DNA of 33,824 nt from Planctomycetaceae bacterium. Lineage in GTDB: Bacteria; Planctomycetota; Planctomycetia; Pirellulales; Pirellulaceae. The translations under genes and the position numbers were made by a program. The stretch is from positions 1 to 33,824 of the forward strand of contig PBTE01000133.1 in the NCBI GenBank assembly GCA_002726515.1, in the 5' to 3' direction. Positions 14,687-22,646 of this stretch are shown piece by piece (the first letter of the stretch is position 1; the number at the start of each line of letters is the position of its first letter). The notes below the pieces were generated by a model. That model worked only from the letters and a program-made list of their open reading frames with translations. It ran no database searches and was not told where the DNA came from.

Positions 14687-16961
14687 TACTTAGAATACCC
14701 GGCTCCGAGCGAATGCGGTTGTAACAAGTGTGGACGGCCTCGACGAAGAGTTGTGCTTCCTCGACGAAGTGATGTGCGGACTCCGAAGTGTGTTCCACCG
14801 CACCCACGGAGAAGGCGTCATAGGCGGCGAACAGGTAGTTGGCGAACTTGGGACCGGCAAACGGGTCAAGAAAAATCTCTGTATCAAAATAGCGCTCTTT
14901 AAATTCCTCGACGATCTCTTCTGCGTCGTTGGTCACATCGTCGTACTGGATCTGAACCAGAGCTTTGGCGGACCGCAACATGGCAGCATACGCTTCTTCT
15001 CCCGCTTGCGGAGGATTGCCATTCTCTAACGAGACTTGGGCTCCGAAGATCATCCGTTCCGCGCCAGCCATCTCAAATTCATATTGCGTGACAACCTCAC
15101 CCGCACATTCGCCCTTGCCGATATCACCAATACTGTATTGGCGGGGGTCCCCCCAGTCGGCATAGAAAGTGGGTTCTGCTTCGGGTTCAGGAAGTTCTTC
15201 TGTTAAATCCTCGAGGATCTGGCGGATCTTGGCCTTGCCAATACGGCCCACAAATTTGGTAAATGCTTCGTCTGCTTCGCGTGTACGAACGAACAAATCA
15301 GTGATTCGTTCCAACGCATCAGGAACTCTCTTGGAGGGAATCGCAACGATTGGAAGACCGTAGGAACCCGCATTTTCCTCCCACTGCCCACCTAAGACCA
15401 CCTGAAAGTGGGGCACCTTGAAGCCTTTAACCGTGCGATTGGCACCGTAAAATCCAATGTCGCACACGTGGTGCTGCCCGCAACTGTTGAAACAGCCGCT
15501 GATCTTAATGTGCAAGTTGCGGATAGCTTCGTCCAGCTCGAATCCCTTCCTTTCCAGGCGATTCCTTAACTCGGCCGCCAAACCTCGTGAAGAAGAAATG
15601 CCCAGTTTACATGTGTCGGTCCCAGGACAAGCGACAATGTCCGTGATACAACTGGCACCCGGTTCGTTCAGCCCGATTGCTCCCAATGCCTCGTAAAGCG
15701 CCGGTACATCGTCGTTGCTAACCCAACGAATCACCAGATTTTGTTCCACCGTGGACCGCACAGTACCGTTGGTGAATTGACGTACAATCTCCGCCAGGCC
15801 ACGCATTTGATAAGGCGCCATGTCGCCCAGGGGAAGCGTCACGGTGGCAGTGACATAACCCTCCTGCCGCTGCTGACGGAGATTCTCCGACCGCCACTGA
15901 TTAAAACGTGGATCACCGTTTTCCGGCAACGTTTCGCCGGCCGGATGGAGTGGCACTTCCTGCCAGCTGTCAATGTTTTCAAGGTAATCGGTCCAGCACG
16001 GGTCATGTTCAAGCTTTTCACGCTCTTCAAGGACTTTTTGTTTGAATTGCTCCATGCCCATCTTTTCGATCATGAACTTGAGCCGAGCACGACTGCGTAT
16101 TTTTTTCTCACCATGCTTGCCAAACACCTTGGCCATCGCCTGGGAGAGCGGCAGAATTTCTTCCGGTATTACAAACTCGTCAAATAATTTGGCCTGCCGG
16201 GGAACCGCTCCCAGTCCACCCCCAACATACATTTTAAATCCCCGCTGCTTCTCTCCGTCGACTTCGCGAATGGCTGCCGTAAATCCCAAGTCGTGCATGG
16301 CGGTCAAGCCGCACGAATGCTGGGCACAACCGCTAAAAGTTGGTTTAAATTTACGGCCGAAGTTTTGAGCGTCCGGATGACCCAACAGAAATTGAGTCAA
16401 CGCATGTGCGTATGGCGTGACGTCAAACGCTTCATCCCGGCAAATGCCGGCAAACGGACAACCTGTCACGTTACGGACCGAATTGCCACATGCCTCGCGT
16501 GTCGTGATTCCGACCGAAGCCAGACGTCGCATGATCGCCGGCGTATTCTCGACGTGTATGTAATGCAGCTGAACATCCTGGCGCGTGGTAATGTGTGCGA
16601 TGCCATCGGAGTATTCTTCCGCCAACTCCGCCAGCAGTTCCAGCTGTTCCGGGTTCAGACCACCGTAGGGGATCTTGATCCGCTGCATGCCGGGTGCGTC
16701 CCAAACTGTATCAGGTCCTTTGGTCTGCTTCTGATTCGAATAGCCAAGTTGTTTGGATTCGGTGCCGTCGTGCCGTCTCCCGTTGTCATATCGCTGTCCG
16801 TAGACACCTCGCCGCAAACGAGTCTCAGCGAAAACCTTTTCGTCAACTTTGCACTGACTACGCAGTTGCATTTCAACCTCAAAGGTTTCAATCTCTTCGA
16901 CAAGCTGTTCCGGGATTTTGCCTGCCAGGCTTTCCTTCCACAGCTCATTACTCGCTTTCAT
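14667..16961 (-). CDS. Siroheme/[4Fe-4S] sulfite (or nitrite) reductase with C-terminal helical extension
   Basis: Six-electron reduction of sulfite to sulfide (or nitrite to ammonia) using ferredoxin, in the cytoplasm. It has the duplicated ferredoxin-like/SirHP halves: IKIPYGGLNPEQLELLAELAE and ITTRQDVQLHYI, siroheme-site NVTGCPFAGICRDEAFD, and KFKPTFSGC. The cluster ligands are ACPGTDTC (Cys445, Cys451) and SGCFNSC (Cys490, Cys494), counted from ATG 16961. A further 120 or so residues (mostly helical, ending AYDAFSVGAVEHTSESAHHF) follow the fold and may be a HEPN-like helical bundle. I choose ATG 16961 because GGAGAGA lies seven bases upstream; the open frame to 17027 adds 22 unlikely residues. 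The facing cysteine synthase favours the sulfite reaction. Nitrite reductase is the main alternative. Confidence 0.9.
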   Translation of the reverse strand: MKASNELWKESLAGKIPEQLVEEIETFEVEMQLRSQCKVDEKVFAETRLRRGVYGQRYDNGRRHDGTESKQLGYSNQKQTKGPDTVWDAPGMQRIKIPYGGLNPEQLELLAELAEEYSDGIAHITTRQDVQLHYIHVENTPAIMRRLASVGITTREACGNSVRNVTGCPFAGICRDEAFDVTPYAHALTQFLLGHPDAQNFGRKFKPTFSGCAQHSCGLTAMHDLGFTAAIREVDGEKQRGFKMYVGGGLGAVPRQAKLFDEFVIPEEILPLSQAMAKVFGKHGEKKIRSRARLKFMIEKMGMEQFKQKVLEEREKLEHDPCWTDYLENIDSWQEVPLHPAGETLPENGDPRFNQWRSENLRQQRQEGYVTATVTLPLGDMAPYQMRGLAEIVRQFTNGTVRSTVEQNLVIRWVSNDDVPALYEALGAIGLNEPGASCITDIVACPGTDTCKLGISSSRGLAAELRNRLERKGFELDEAIRNLHIKISGCFNSCGQHHVCDIGFYGANRTVKGFKVPHFQVVLGGQWEENAGSYGLPIVAIPSKRVPDALERITDLFVRTREADEAFTKFVGRIGKAKIRQILEDLTEELPEPEAEPTFYADWGDPRQYSIGDIGKGECAGEVVTQYEFEMAGAERMIFGAQVSLENGNPPQAGEEAYAAMLRSAKALVQIQYDDVTNDAEEIVEEFKERYFDTEIFLDPFAGPKFANYLFAAYDAFSVGAVEHTSESAHHFVEEAQLFVEAVHTCYNRIRSEPGILSNGTSAR

Positions 16962-16968
16962 CGGGGTC

Positions 16969-16975
16969 TCTCTCC
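16969..16975 (-). promoter_or_regulatory. Ribosome binding site deciding the sulfite reductase start
   Basis: GGAGAGA on the minus strand, seven bases before ATG 16961. It is the only strong Shine-Dalgarno near the 5' end of this gene and rules against the upstream in-frame start at 17027. Confidence 0.6.
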
Positions 16976-17238
16976 GTCGCGCATGGGTACTCGCAAACCG
17001 TCTGACTGAATCCCAGCACCTTACCAAAACGAAACCTTCAAAGCAATTGCGACAAGCTCACCACGCGGCTTTCGTTGAACCGGTTGCCGAAGGGAAGACG
17101 CGAACTCAACTTCCCTCCGGGCAGAGATGGAACAGCTGGTCTGGCCAGCCGTAGCTGACGAAGATTTGATTGCCACGACATGTTCCGTCTCATGTTTGTG
17201 CCGGCCGGGTAATCAACATGGCTTGTTGAAAGGATGTT

Positions 17239-17247
17239 TGCTATAGT
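17239..17247 (+). promoter_or_regulatory. Possible extended -10 element for the cysteine synthase gene
   Basis: TGCTATAGT matches an extended -10 (TGnTATAAT with one change in the hexamer). No good -35 lies upstream, which extended -10 promoters can tolerate. If used, transcription would begin near 17254, excluding the ATG at 17234 and leaving little or no leader before ATG 17255 or 17258. This is a weak call from sequence alone. Confidence 0.25.
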
Positions 17248-17254
17248 CACGGGC

Positions 17255-18625
17255 ATGATGCAAAGTGACCATGAATTGCGGGTGTATGATTCGATCCTTG
17301 GCCTGCTTTCAAATGAGAAAAATCCTACCCCCTTGGTTCGGCTCAACCAGGTCGTACCTTTTCAACACACCCGGGTTTATGCAAAGCTGGAATGGTTCAA
17401 TCCCTTCGGAGCCATTAAAGATCGCGTGGCCGCCAATCTGATCGAAGATGCTGAGAAGCGTGGCATTCTGGGCCCGGGAAAGAAGCTCGTTGAAGCGACT
17501 TCGGGCAACACAGGCCTGGGAATGGCCATGATTGGAAATCAGAAGGGCTACCATCTGCAAACTCCCCTCTCCAAGGGGATTCCATTGGAAAAACGGACCG
17601 TACTCCGCTTCTTTGGCAGTCATGTGATCGAACTGGACGATTCTCTTTGTCCAGCGCCCGGAGCTCCCGAAGGAGCCATCGCTCAGGCTCACGAGAAAGC
17701 CAAGTCGGACCCGGAGTTCGAGATCCTGGACCAGTACGCCAACGAAGCAAATCCCGATGCACACTATCGCACCACGGGGCCTGAGATTTGGAGACAGACC
17801 GAGGGCCAGGTGACACACTTTGTCGCTGGACTGGGAACGTGTGGAACCATTACGGGAACCGGCCGCTTTCTTAAAGGCAAAAACAACCAGATCCAAGTCC
17901 TGGGGGTTTGTCCCGAGGAAGGACACGACATACCGGGCGTCCGTAGCCAACGGCAATTGCAGCAAACCAAACTTTACTATCCTCAAGAATATGATGCGGA
18001 AATCGAAGTTGGCAATCGCGATGCCTACAATCTGTGCGCGCGTTTGATCCGTGAAGAAAGCATCATCGCCGGCCCCAGTTCGGGGATGGCCTTGTTTGGA
18101 GCTCTACAACTTATTCCCGACGAACCTGGAAATCTGGCGGTCGTGATTTTCCCCGATGATATCTTTAAGTACGCGTCCTCGATCATACGTCACTTCCCGG
18201 AATTCGCGCCGCCTGACGAACAGGAATCCGGCGCGGGAGCCAGTAAGAACGATTTACTGGTTGCGGAGTTGCTCGAAAATCTGAAAAACCCCCACGACTC
18301 TATCAAAGCCAAGGACCTGGATCTGGCGGTTCGCGGAGCAGCGCCACCACTGGTGATCGACATTCGCACACCCGATGATTATGCCGAAATGCACATTCCC
18401 GAGTCGGTCAACATTCCACAGGAAGATTTAAAAGAATGGATCGGCGAATTAAGTGCGGATCGAGATGCTCCGCTGATCATGGTGTGCAACATCGGAAAAT
18501 TTTCCAAGCAAACCGTGCTCTACTTGAAATCGATGGGTTATCGCAACGTCCGTAGCATGAAAGGTGGACTCAACGAATGGGTTCGCAAAGGCCTGGAAAC
18601 CGACTCGAAGACAGCGTCTATCTAG
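17255..18625 (+). CDS. Cysteine synthase-type PLP enzyme fused to a rhodanese domain
   Basis: The N-terminal part (to about residue 320 of the 463-residue open frame from 17234) is a fold-type II PLP enzyme of the cysteine synthase/cystathionine β-synthase family. It has NPFGAIKDR with PLP Lys62, TSGNTG (89-94) for substrate and phosphate contacts, GLGTCGTITGTG (199-210) and GPSSGMA. The C-terminal part (about 365-455) is a rhodanese domain, VIDIRTPDDYAEMHIPESVN with active-site loop MVCNIGKFS (Cys418) and a closing GGLNEW. The likely job is cysteine synthesis from O-acetylserine (or phosphoserine) with sulfide or thiosulfate, the rhodanese handling persulfide sulfur. It faces the sulfite reductase across about 290 bases. 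The start is uncertain: ATG 17234, 17255 or 17258. I use 17255 because GAAAGG abuts 17234 too closely. Confidence 0.9.
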   Translation: MMQSDHELRVYDSILGLLSNEKNPTPLVRLNQVVPFQHTRVYAKLEWFNPFGAIKDRVAANLIEDAEKRGILGPGKKLVEATSGNTGLGMAMIGNQKGYHLQTPLSKGIPLEKRTVLRFFGSHVIELDDSLCPAPGAPEGAIAQAHEKAKSDPEFEILDQYANEANPDAHYRTTGPEIWRQTEGQVTHFVAGLGTCGTITGTGRFLKGKNNQIQVLGVCPEEGHDIPGVRSQRQLQQTKLYYPQEYDAEIEVGNRDAYNLCARLIREESIIAGPSSGMALFGALQLIPDEPGNLAVVIFPDDIFKYASSIIRHFPEFAPPDEQESGAGASKNDLLVAELLENLKNPHDSIKAKDLDLAVRGAAPPLVIDIRTPDDYAEMHIPESVNIPQEDLKEWIGELSADRDAPLIMVCNIGKFSKQTVLYLKSMGYRNVRSMKGGLNEWVRKGLETDSKTASI

Positions 18626-18974
18626 GCTCTCCGATTGGAAAGCCGGTTCAGCTACCAACTGTACCGGTCACTCTGCTAGCTGACATCAACTCGTCTGCCG
18701 GAATTTTTCAGTGTGTGGTTTCCTGAAACAACCTGTCTTTCATGTTTGTTCCCGCCGAGCAAGTGCTTAGAATGGTGCCGCCCTCTTGGCACAGAGTAAA
18801 ACCTGGTACTCACGTTTTTCACCAGTTCATCTTGAAAACCGACACCGCGCACAATGTGATCACCCCGCATGAGTGATCCTTCCGGATGATTTTCTGGCCC
18901 AGGGTAAAACGGGTACCAGCCCCGACACTCGAGGTAACCGCGGGACACATCTGAACTAAGAAGATGGACCGATT
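18626..18974. other. 349-base intergenic region with a repeated GTGATC motif
   Basis: No gene is recognised between the cysteine synthase and the AsmA-like gene. It contains the palindrome GTGATCAC (18856-18863), followed after nine bases by GTGATC (18873-18878), which also pairs with the first half. This could be an operator or a weak hairpin for the downstream gene. I see no convincing -35/-10 pair. Confidence 0.4.
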
Positions 18975-21900
18975 ATGCCTGGCACTACACCTCTCCCTGG
19001 TCCCCGGAGAAAAACGGCGCGCCACTGGATATTCGGGATTCTACTGGTCCTGGTTATTCTTGTCTGGCTCGCGCCGGGTATCCTCGTCCGATCACCATTC
19101 AAAGTTAAGATTGCAGAATGGGTATTGCCGGAATATCGGGGTAACCTAGAAATCGGTTCACTTCAGTTGGGCTGGTTTTCGCCAACCGGACTCCGCGACG
19201 TTACCGCCCGGGACTTGCAAGGCGAACACCTTCTGACGATTGAAGAAATCAATGGCGAAAAGACATTGCTGGACCTGTTCCTGAACCCCCAGGAATTAGG
19301 CCGCTTCCAGGTCCGGCGCCCCATATTGCGGATTGTTGTAAAAGAGACTTTAACAGATCTGCAGAACGTGCTGTTACCTGTGTCTGGAACTGCGGAAAGT
19401 GCTCCTCACCGCCGCAACCACCTCCGGGGTGAATTCCAGATTCAGGATGCTCGCGTGATGATTGTCGACAGTTCCACTCGCCTCAAGTGGAAAATCACCT
19501 CCTCGGAACTGCGCGTGAAAACAGTCTCCGACCACCCACTGGGATTTCAGCTTGACGGTTCCGCGGTTGTCACCAACGATCAACAAATCTCGGGAACCGT
19601 AAAAGCCTGGTCCGAGAAGGGGAATGTGGAAGTCCAACTGGAGGCGGTACCACTCGATCTGGCTGAACCATTTCTGCGGCGCAAAATAACTGACGGACAA
19701 ATTCGCGGACTTCTTGGGGGCAGGCTCCTCTGCCGTCCCGTTCAAAAAGCCGGGATGTTGTGTTTCACCGCCACTGCTGATCTTCAAGTGGAGCAATTCC
19801 AGCTGGCATCGGCCGAATACTTCAAGAACGATGTTCTACGATTCGCCATTCTGAAAGCTAACGGACAACTCCGACTCCAGCAGCGGCGTTTGATTCTTGA
19901 CCGTGTCCAGGTTACTAACGACGTGGCTGGCATAACAGTTCAAGGAACACTCCCTTTAGACAGTCTTGGCAAACATTGGACCGGGTCGTTGGCGACTGAA
20001 GATTGTGATATTCATGCCAAGGTTGATCTGGCACGCCTGGCACAACTCCTACCGGAGACTCTGGCGGTCCGTAAAGACACGGAATTGACTGCTGGGAAAG
20101 CCGACCTGTTTTTCACCAGTAACAAAACAAAGTCGGGTCGGCGGTGGACAGGCCGTGTCAATACGACCGAGTTGCAAGGCACCAGCAAAGGTAGACTTAT
20201 CTCCTGGCGGAATCCTGTTCAGCTTGACTTTCAGGCTCACACCGATTCCCGGGGCACGATGATTGACCAGCTCACTTGCCGTTCGGATTTCATCCGTATC
20301 GATGGACAAGGCACCATGGATACCGCAAGTTTCGAGGCGCAAGCAGACTTAAGTCTCCTGGTTCGCCAGCTTGGCCAGTTCGTGGAGGTCGAGAACTGGC
20401 AGTTGGGAGGTACCGCTTCGGCCCAATTGAAATGGCACGCCGACAAGGGTCACATTCGGGCCCAGGGACAAGCGGTCGTCGAAAACTTCAGCTGCAAGGA
20501 AAGTGGCAGCAATCGACCCTGGACCGAATCCCGGTTGCTGATGGAGCTTTCAGCACTGGGGACTGCCGATGAATTGGGATGGAAACAAGTGGAAAGTGGT
20601 TCACTGAAAATCACTTCCGGAACAGATTCGCTTGTGGCTCAGTTGTTGTCTCCCATCAGTCGGGTTGGGCAGCAGCCCCTCCAACCAACCGAAGTCGGCG
20701 TGGATTTACAAGGCAACCTTGCTTCCTGGTATCCACGCCTTCGTCCCTGGATACGATGGAACGATTGGACGGTCGCGGGCCAGATCAAAATGGCAGCCCG
20801 AATTTCCACACTGGGAGAATTCACCAGGGTCGAATCAAGCCAGGTCGAAATTAACGATCTCGAAGCCAGCTCCAAATCACTTGTCATTTCGGAGCCCGTG
20901 GCACGGCTGGAAGCGGCCGGTTCCTGGCACAAGGCTGCCCGGGTCTTCCGTTTCACCCGCGCCAGTGTGGCGTGCACTTCCTTTTCGGGCCTGACAACTG
21001 GTCTGGAGCTCCGGATCAAGAGGGCCTCTTCGCCGGCCATCCAGGGTGAGCTTGCCGTTCGCGGGGACCTGAACCGCCTGTCACGCTGGCTGTGCAAACA
21101 GGATCAGTTGCCCTACCAGCGGGTCCAGGGCAAGCTGACCGGTGGCGTTACATTCCAGCACTCGCAAGGAAACACTCAATGCAATTGGAACTTTACCGTT
21201 TTGCAGCCCGCGATCGAAAAGCGTCATTCGACCAAGTCACAACCGGCCCTTGGTAACCTGCCCGTCAGTCGTAGCAAGGTGTGGCAGGAACTTTGGAAGG
21301 AGGATCAGATACGGCTGACCGGAAACGGGACCCTTACTCAGGCCCAGGATTCTTTCCAGCTGGATGATCTGCGAATCACTTCGAAATTACTTGCACTACA
21401 AGCCTCCGGCGCTATCACCGGCTTGAACGGCCCGCTAGATATTCGAGTCACAGGATACACCGACTTCGAAATGCAGAACGTCGTCCAATCCTTACAGGGC
21501 TTCCTGGGTGGTAATATTGCACTTCAGGGACGCCGCCGACATCCTTTTTTGATGCAAGGACCACTTCAACCAGCCCACGCTGATGCCGCAAAAAAAGGGG
21601 AATCAGCAGGATTGGTTGTGCAAACCGGTTTGGGCTGGAAATCGGGTGTTGTCCACGGCCTGACTTTAGGACCTACAGATATCACTGCCAAATATTCCAG
21701 TCGTTGGGTAACTGGAAGAAGCGAACAAGCCCTGTACTTTGATTCCTTCAAGGTCCCGGTCAACGACGGTCTGCTGCGGGCACAGCCTCGAGTCCTGTTG
21801 AATCCACCTCCCACTCTCTCAGACGAGAGTCCCGGTCCGTTGTTGTTGATGGGCCAGACCCAGCTCTTGGAACGCGTCTCCATTACTCGTGAGATGTGTG

Positions 21901-22514
21901 CTCAATGGCTCAAATATCTAGCGCCTCTGGTCGCCGATGTGACACGGATCAAGGGTCGGCTGTCAGTGGGTCTGACTCACGCGCGGATTCCGCTCGCTGA
22001 CATGAACTCAGCAGATATACTCGGTTCTCTGACCGTTCATTCGGGTGAAATCCGACCTGGTCCACTCACGGAACCATTTGTGCGCATCGTCCGCCGCATC
22101 CAGTCGCTCGCCGGACAAGGCATCCTGGGGGAAGCGAACGCCATCTTGAGAACGACGGAAAGAGAAATACCCTTCCGACTCCTCGACGGGCGCGTCTACC
22201 ATGAAAACATGCTGGTCCGCATGGGGGATGTCATGATGAATTCTTCTGGATCCGTAGGCCTTGATGAGTCATTGGACCTGTTGGTTCAAATTCAGATTCC
22301 TGACCATTGGGTGGAAGCAGACCGCGTCTTGGCAGGCTGGAAGGGGAAGGTGATCGAAATTCCCATCGGGGGCACCCTGGAGAAGCCTAACATTGATGAA
22401 CGTGTGTTGCTGGATCTTGCGCGCGATCTGATTCAAGATCCGATTCAGAAAATCATCGATGGCGGTTTATTACGAGGCCTCGATCGGCTGTTGGACCCGG
22501 ACCGCGGCCAATAG
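18975..22514 (+). CDS. AsmA-like large envelope protein
   Basis: AsmA-family proteins (AsmA, TamB, YhdP, YdbH in E. coli) are inner-membrane-anchored, β-rich bridges that affect phospholipid transport to the outer membrane. This 1179-residue protein has a basic N-terminus, one membrane helix (about 18-38), then the family-like opening APGILVRSPFKVKIAEWVLP and ISLQLGWFSPTGLRDV-type strand pattern. A long series of amphipathic β-strands fills about 100-1100. Near the end are DHWVEADRVLAGWKGK and IPIGGTLEKPNI, resembling the AsmA-like C-terminal strand, and an amphipathic helix (LLDLARDLIQDPIQKIIDG). The ATG at 18975 has only a weak AAGAAG upstream. Assignment rests on architecture; the exact subfamily is uncertain. 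It fits with the waaA/GT9 genes as evidence for an outer membrane. Confidence 0.78.
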   Translation: MPGTTPLPGPRRKTARHWIFGILLVLVILVWLAPGILVRSPFKVKIAEWVLPEYRGNLEIGSLQLGWFSPTGLRDVTARDLQGEHLLTIEEINGEKTLLDLFLNPQELGRFQVRRPILRIVVKETLTDLQNVLLPVSGTAESAPHRRNHLRGEFQIQDARVMIVDSSTRLKWKITSSELRVKTVSDHPLGFQLDGSAVVTNDQQISGTVKAWSEKGNVEVQLEAVPLDLAEPFLRRKITDGQIRGLLGGRLLCRPVQKAGMLCFTATADLQVEQFQLASAEYFKNDVLRFAILKANGQLRLQQRRLILDRVQVTNDVAGITVQGTLPLDSLGKHWTGSLATEDCDIHAKVDLARLAQLLPETLAVRKDTELTAGKADLFFTSNKTKSGRRWTGRVNTTELQGTSKGRLISWRNPVQLDFQAHTDSRGTMIDQLTCRSDFIRIDGQGTMDTASFEAQADLSLLVRQLGQFVEVENWQLGGTASAQLKWHADKGHIRAQGQAVVENFSCKESGSNRPWTESRLLMELSALGTADELGWKQVESGSLKITSGTDSLVAQLLSPISRVGQQPLQPTEVGVDLQGNLASWYPRLRPWIRWNDWTVAGQIKMAARISTLGEFTRVESSQVEINDLEASSKSLVISEPVARLEAAGSWHKAARVFRFTRASVACTSFSGLTTGLELRIKRASSPAIQGELAVRGDLNRLSRWLCKQDQLPYQRVQGKLTGGVTFQHSQGNTQCNWNFTVLQPAIEKRHSTKSQPALGNLPVSRSKVWQELWKEDQIRLTGNGTLTQAQDSFQLDDLRITSKLLALQASGAITGLNGPLDIRVTGYTDFEMQNVVQSLQGFLGGNIALQGRRRHPFLMQGPLQPAHADAAKKGESAGLVVQTGLGWKSGVVHGLTLGPTDITAKYSSRWVTGRSEQALYFDSFKVPVNDGLLRAQPRVLLNPPPTLSDESPGPLLLMGQTQLLERVSITREMCAQWLKYLAPLVADVTRIKGRLSVGLTHARIPLADMNSADILGSLTVHSGEIRPGPLTEPFVRIVRRIQSLAGQGILGEANAILRTTEREIPFRLLDGRVYHENMLVRMGDVMMNSSGSVGLDESLDLLVQIQIPDHWVEADRVLAGWKGKVIEIPIGGTLEKPNIDERVLLDLARDLIQDPIQKIIDGGLLRGLDRLLDPDRGQ

Positions 22515-22562
22515 CTGGTCATACCGCCCCCAGCGCGCAGTCTGCCGATCGACGGACGTGTT

Positions 22563-22615
22563 GCTTCACGTAGTGAGGCTCTTGGAAGTTGCGCCGGTAT
22601 TCTTCAGGCACCGGC
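22563..22615. terminator. Two candidate terminator hairpins in the convergent gap before carB
   Basis: The 132-base gap between the ends of the AsmA-like gene and carB holds two inverted repeats. The first is GCTTCAC (22563-22569) with GTGAGGC (22573-22579), one G-U pair and a 3-base loop. The second is GCCGGT (22593-22598) with ACCGGC (22610-22615). Neither is followed by a clear U tract. They sit where a bidirectional terminator is expected. Confidence 0.3.
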
Positions 22616-22646
22616 CGTAGGGGCCTGACTTGTTCTATTGGACCCC

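Noticed and set aside
16293-17009. A 238-residue open frame on the plus strand
   Set aside because: It is antisense to the sulfite/nitrite reductase and has no recognisable motif or ribosome site.
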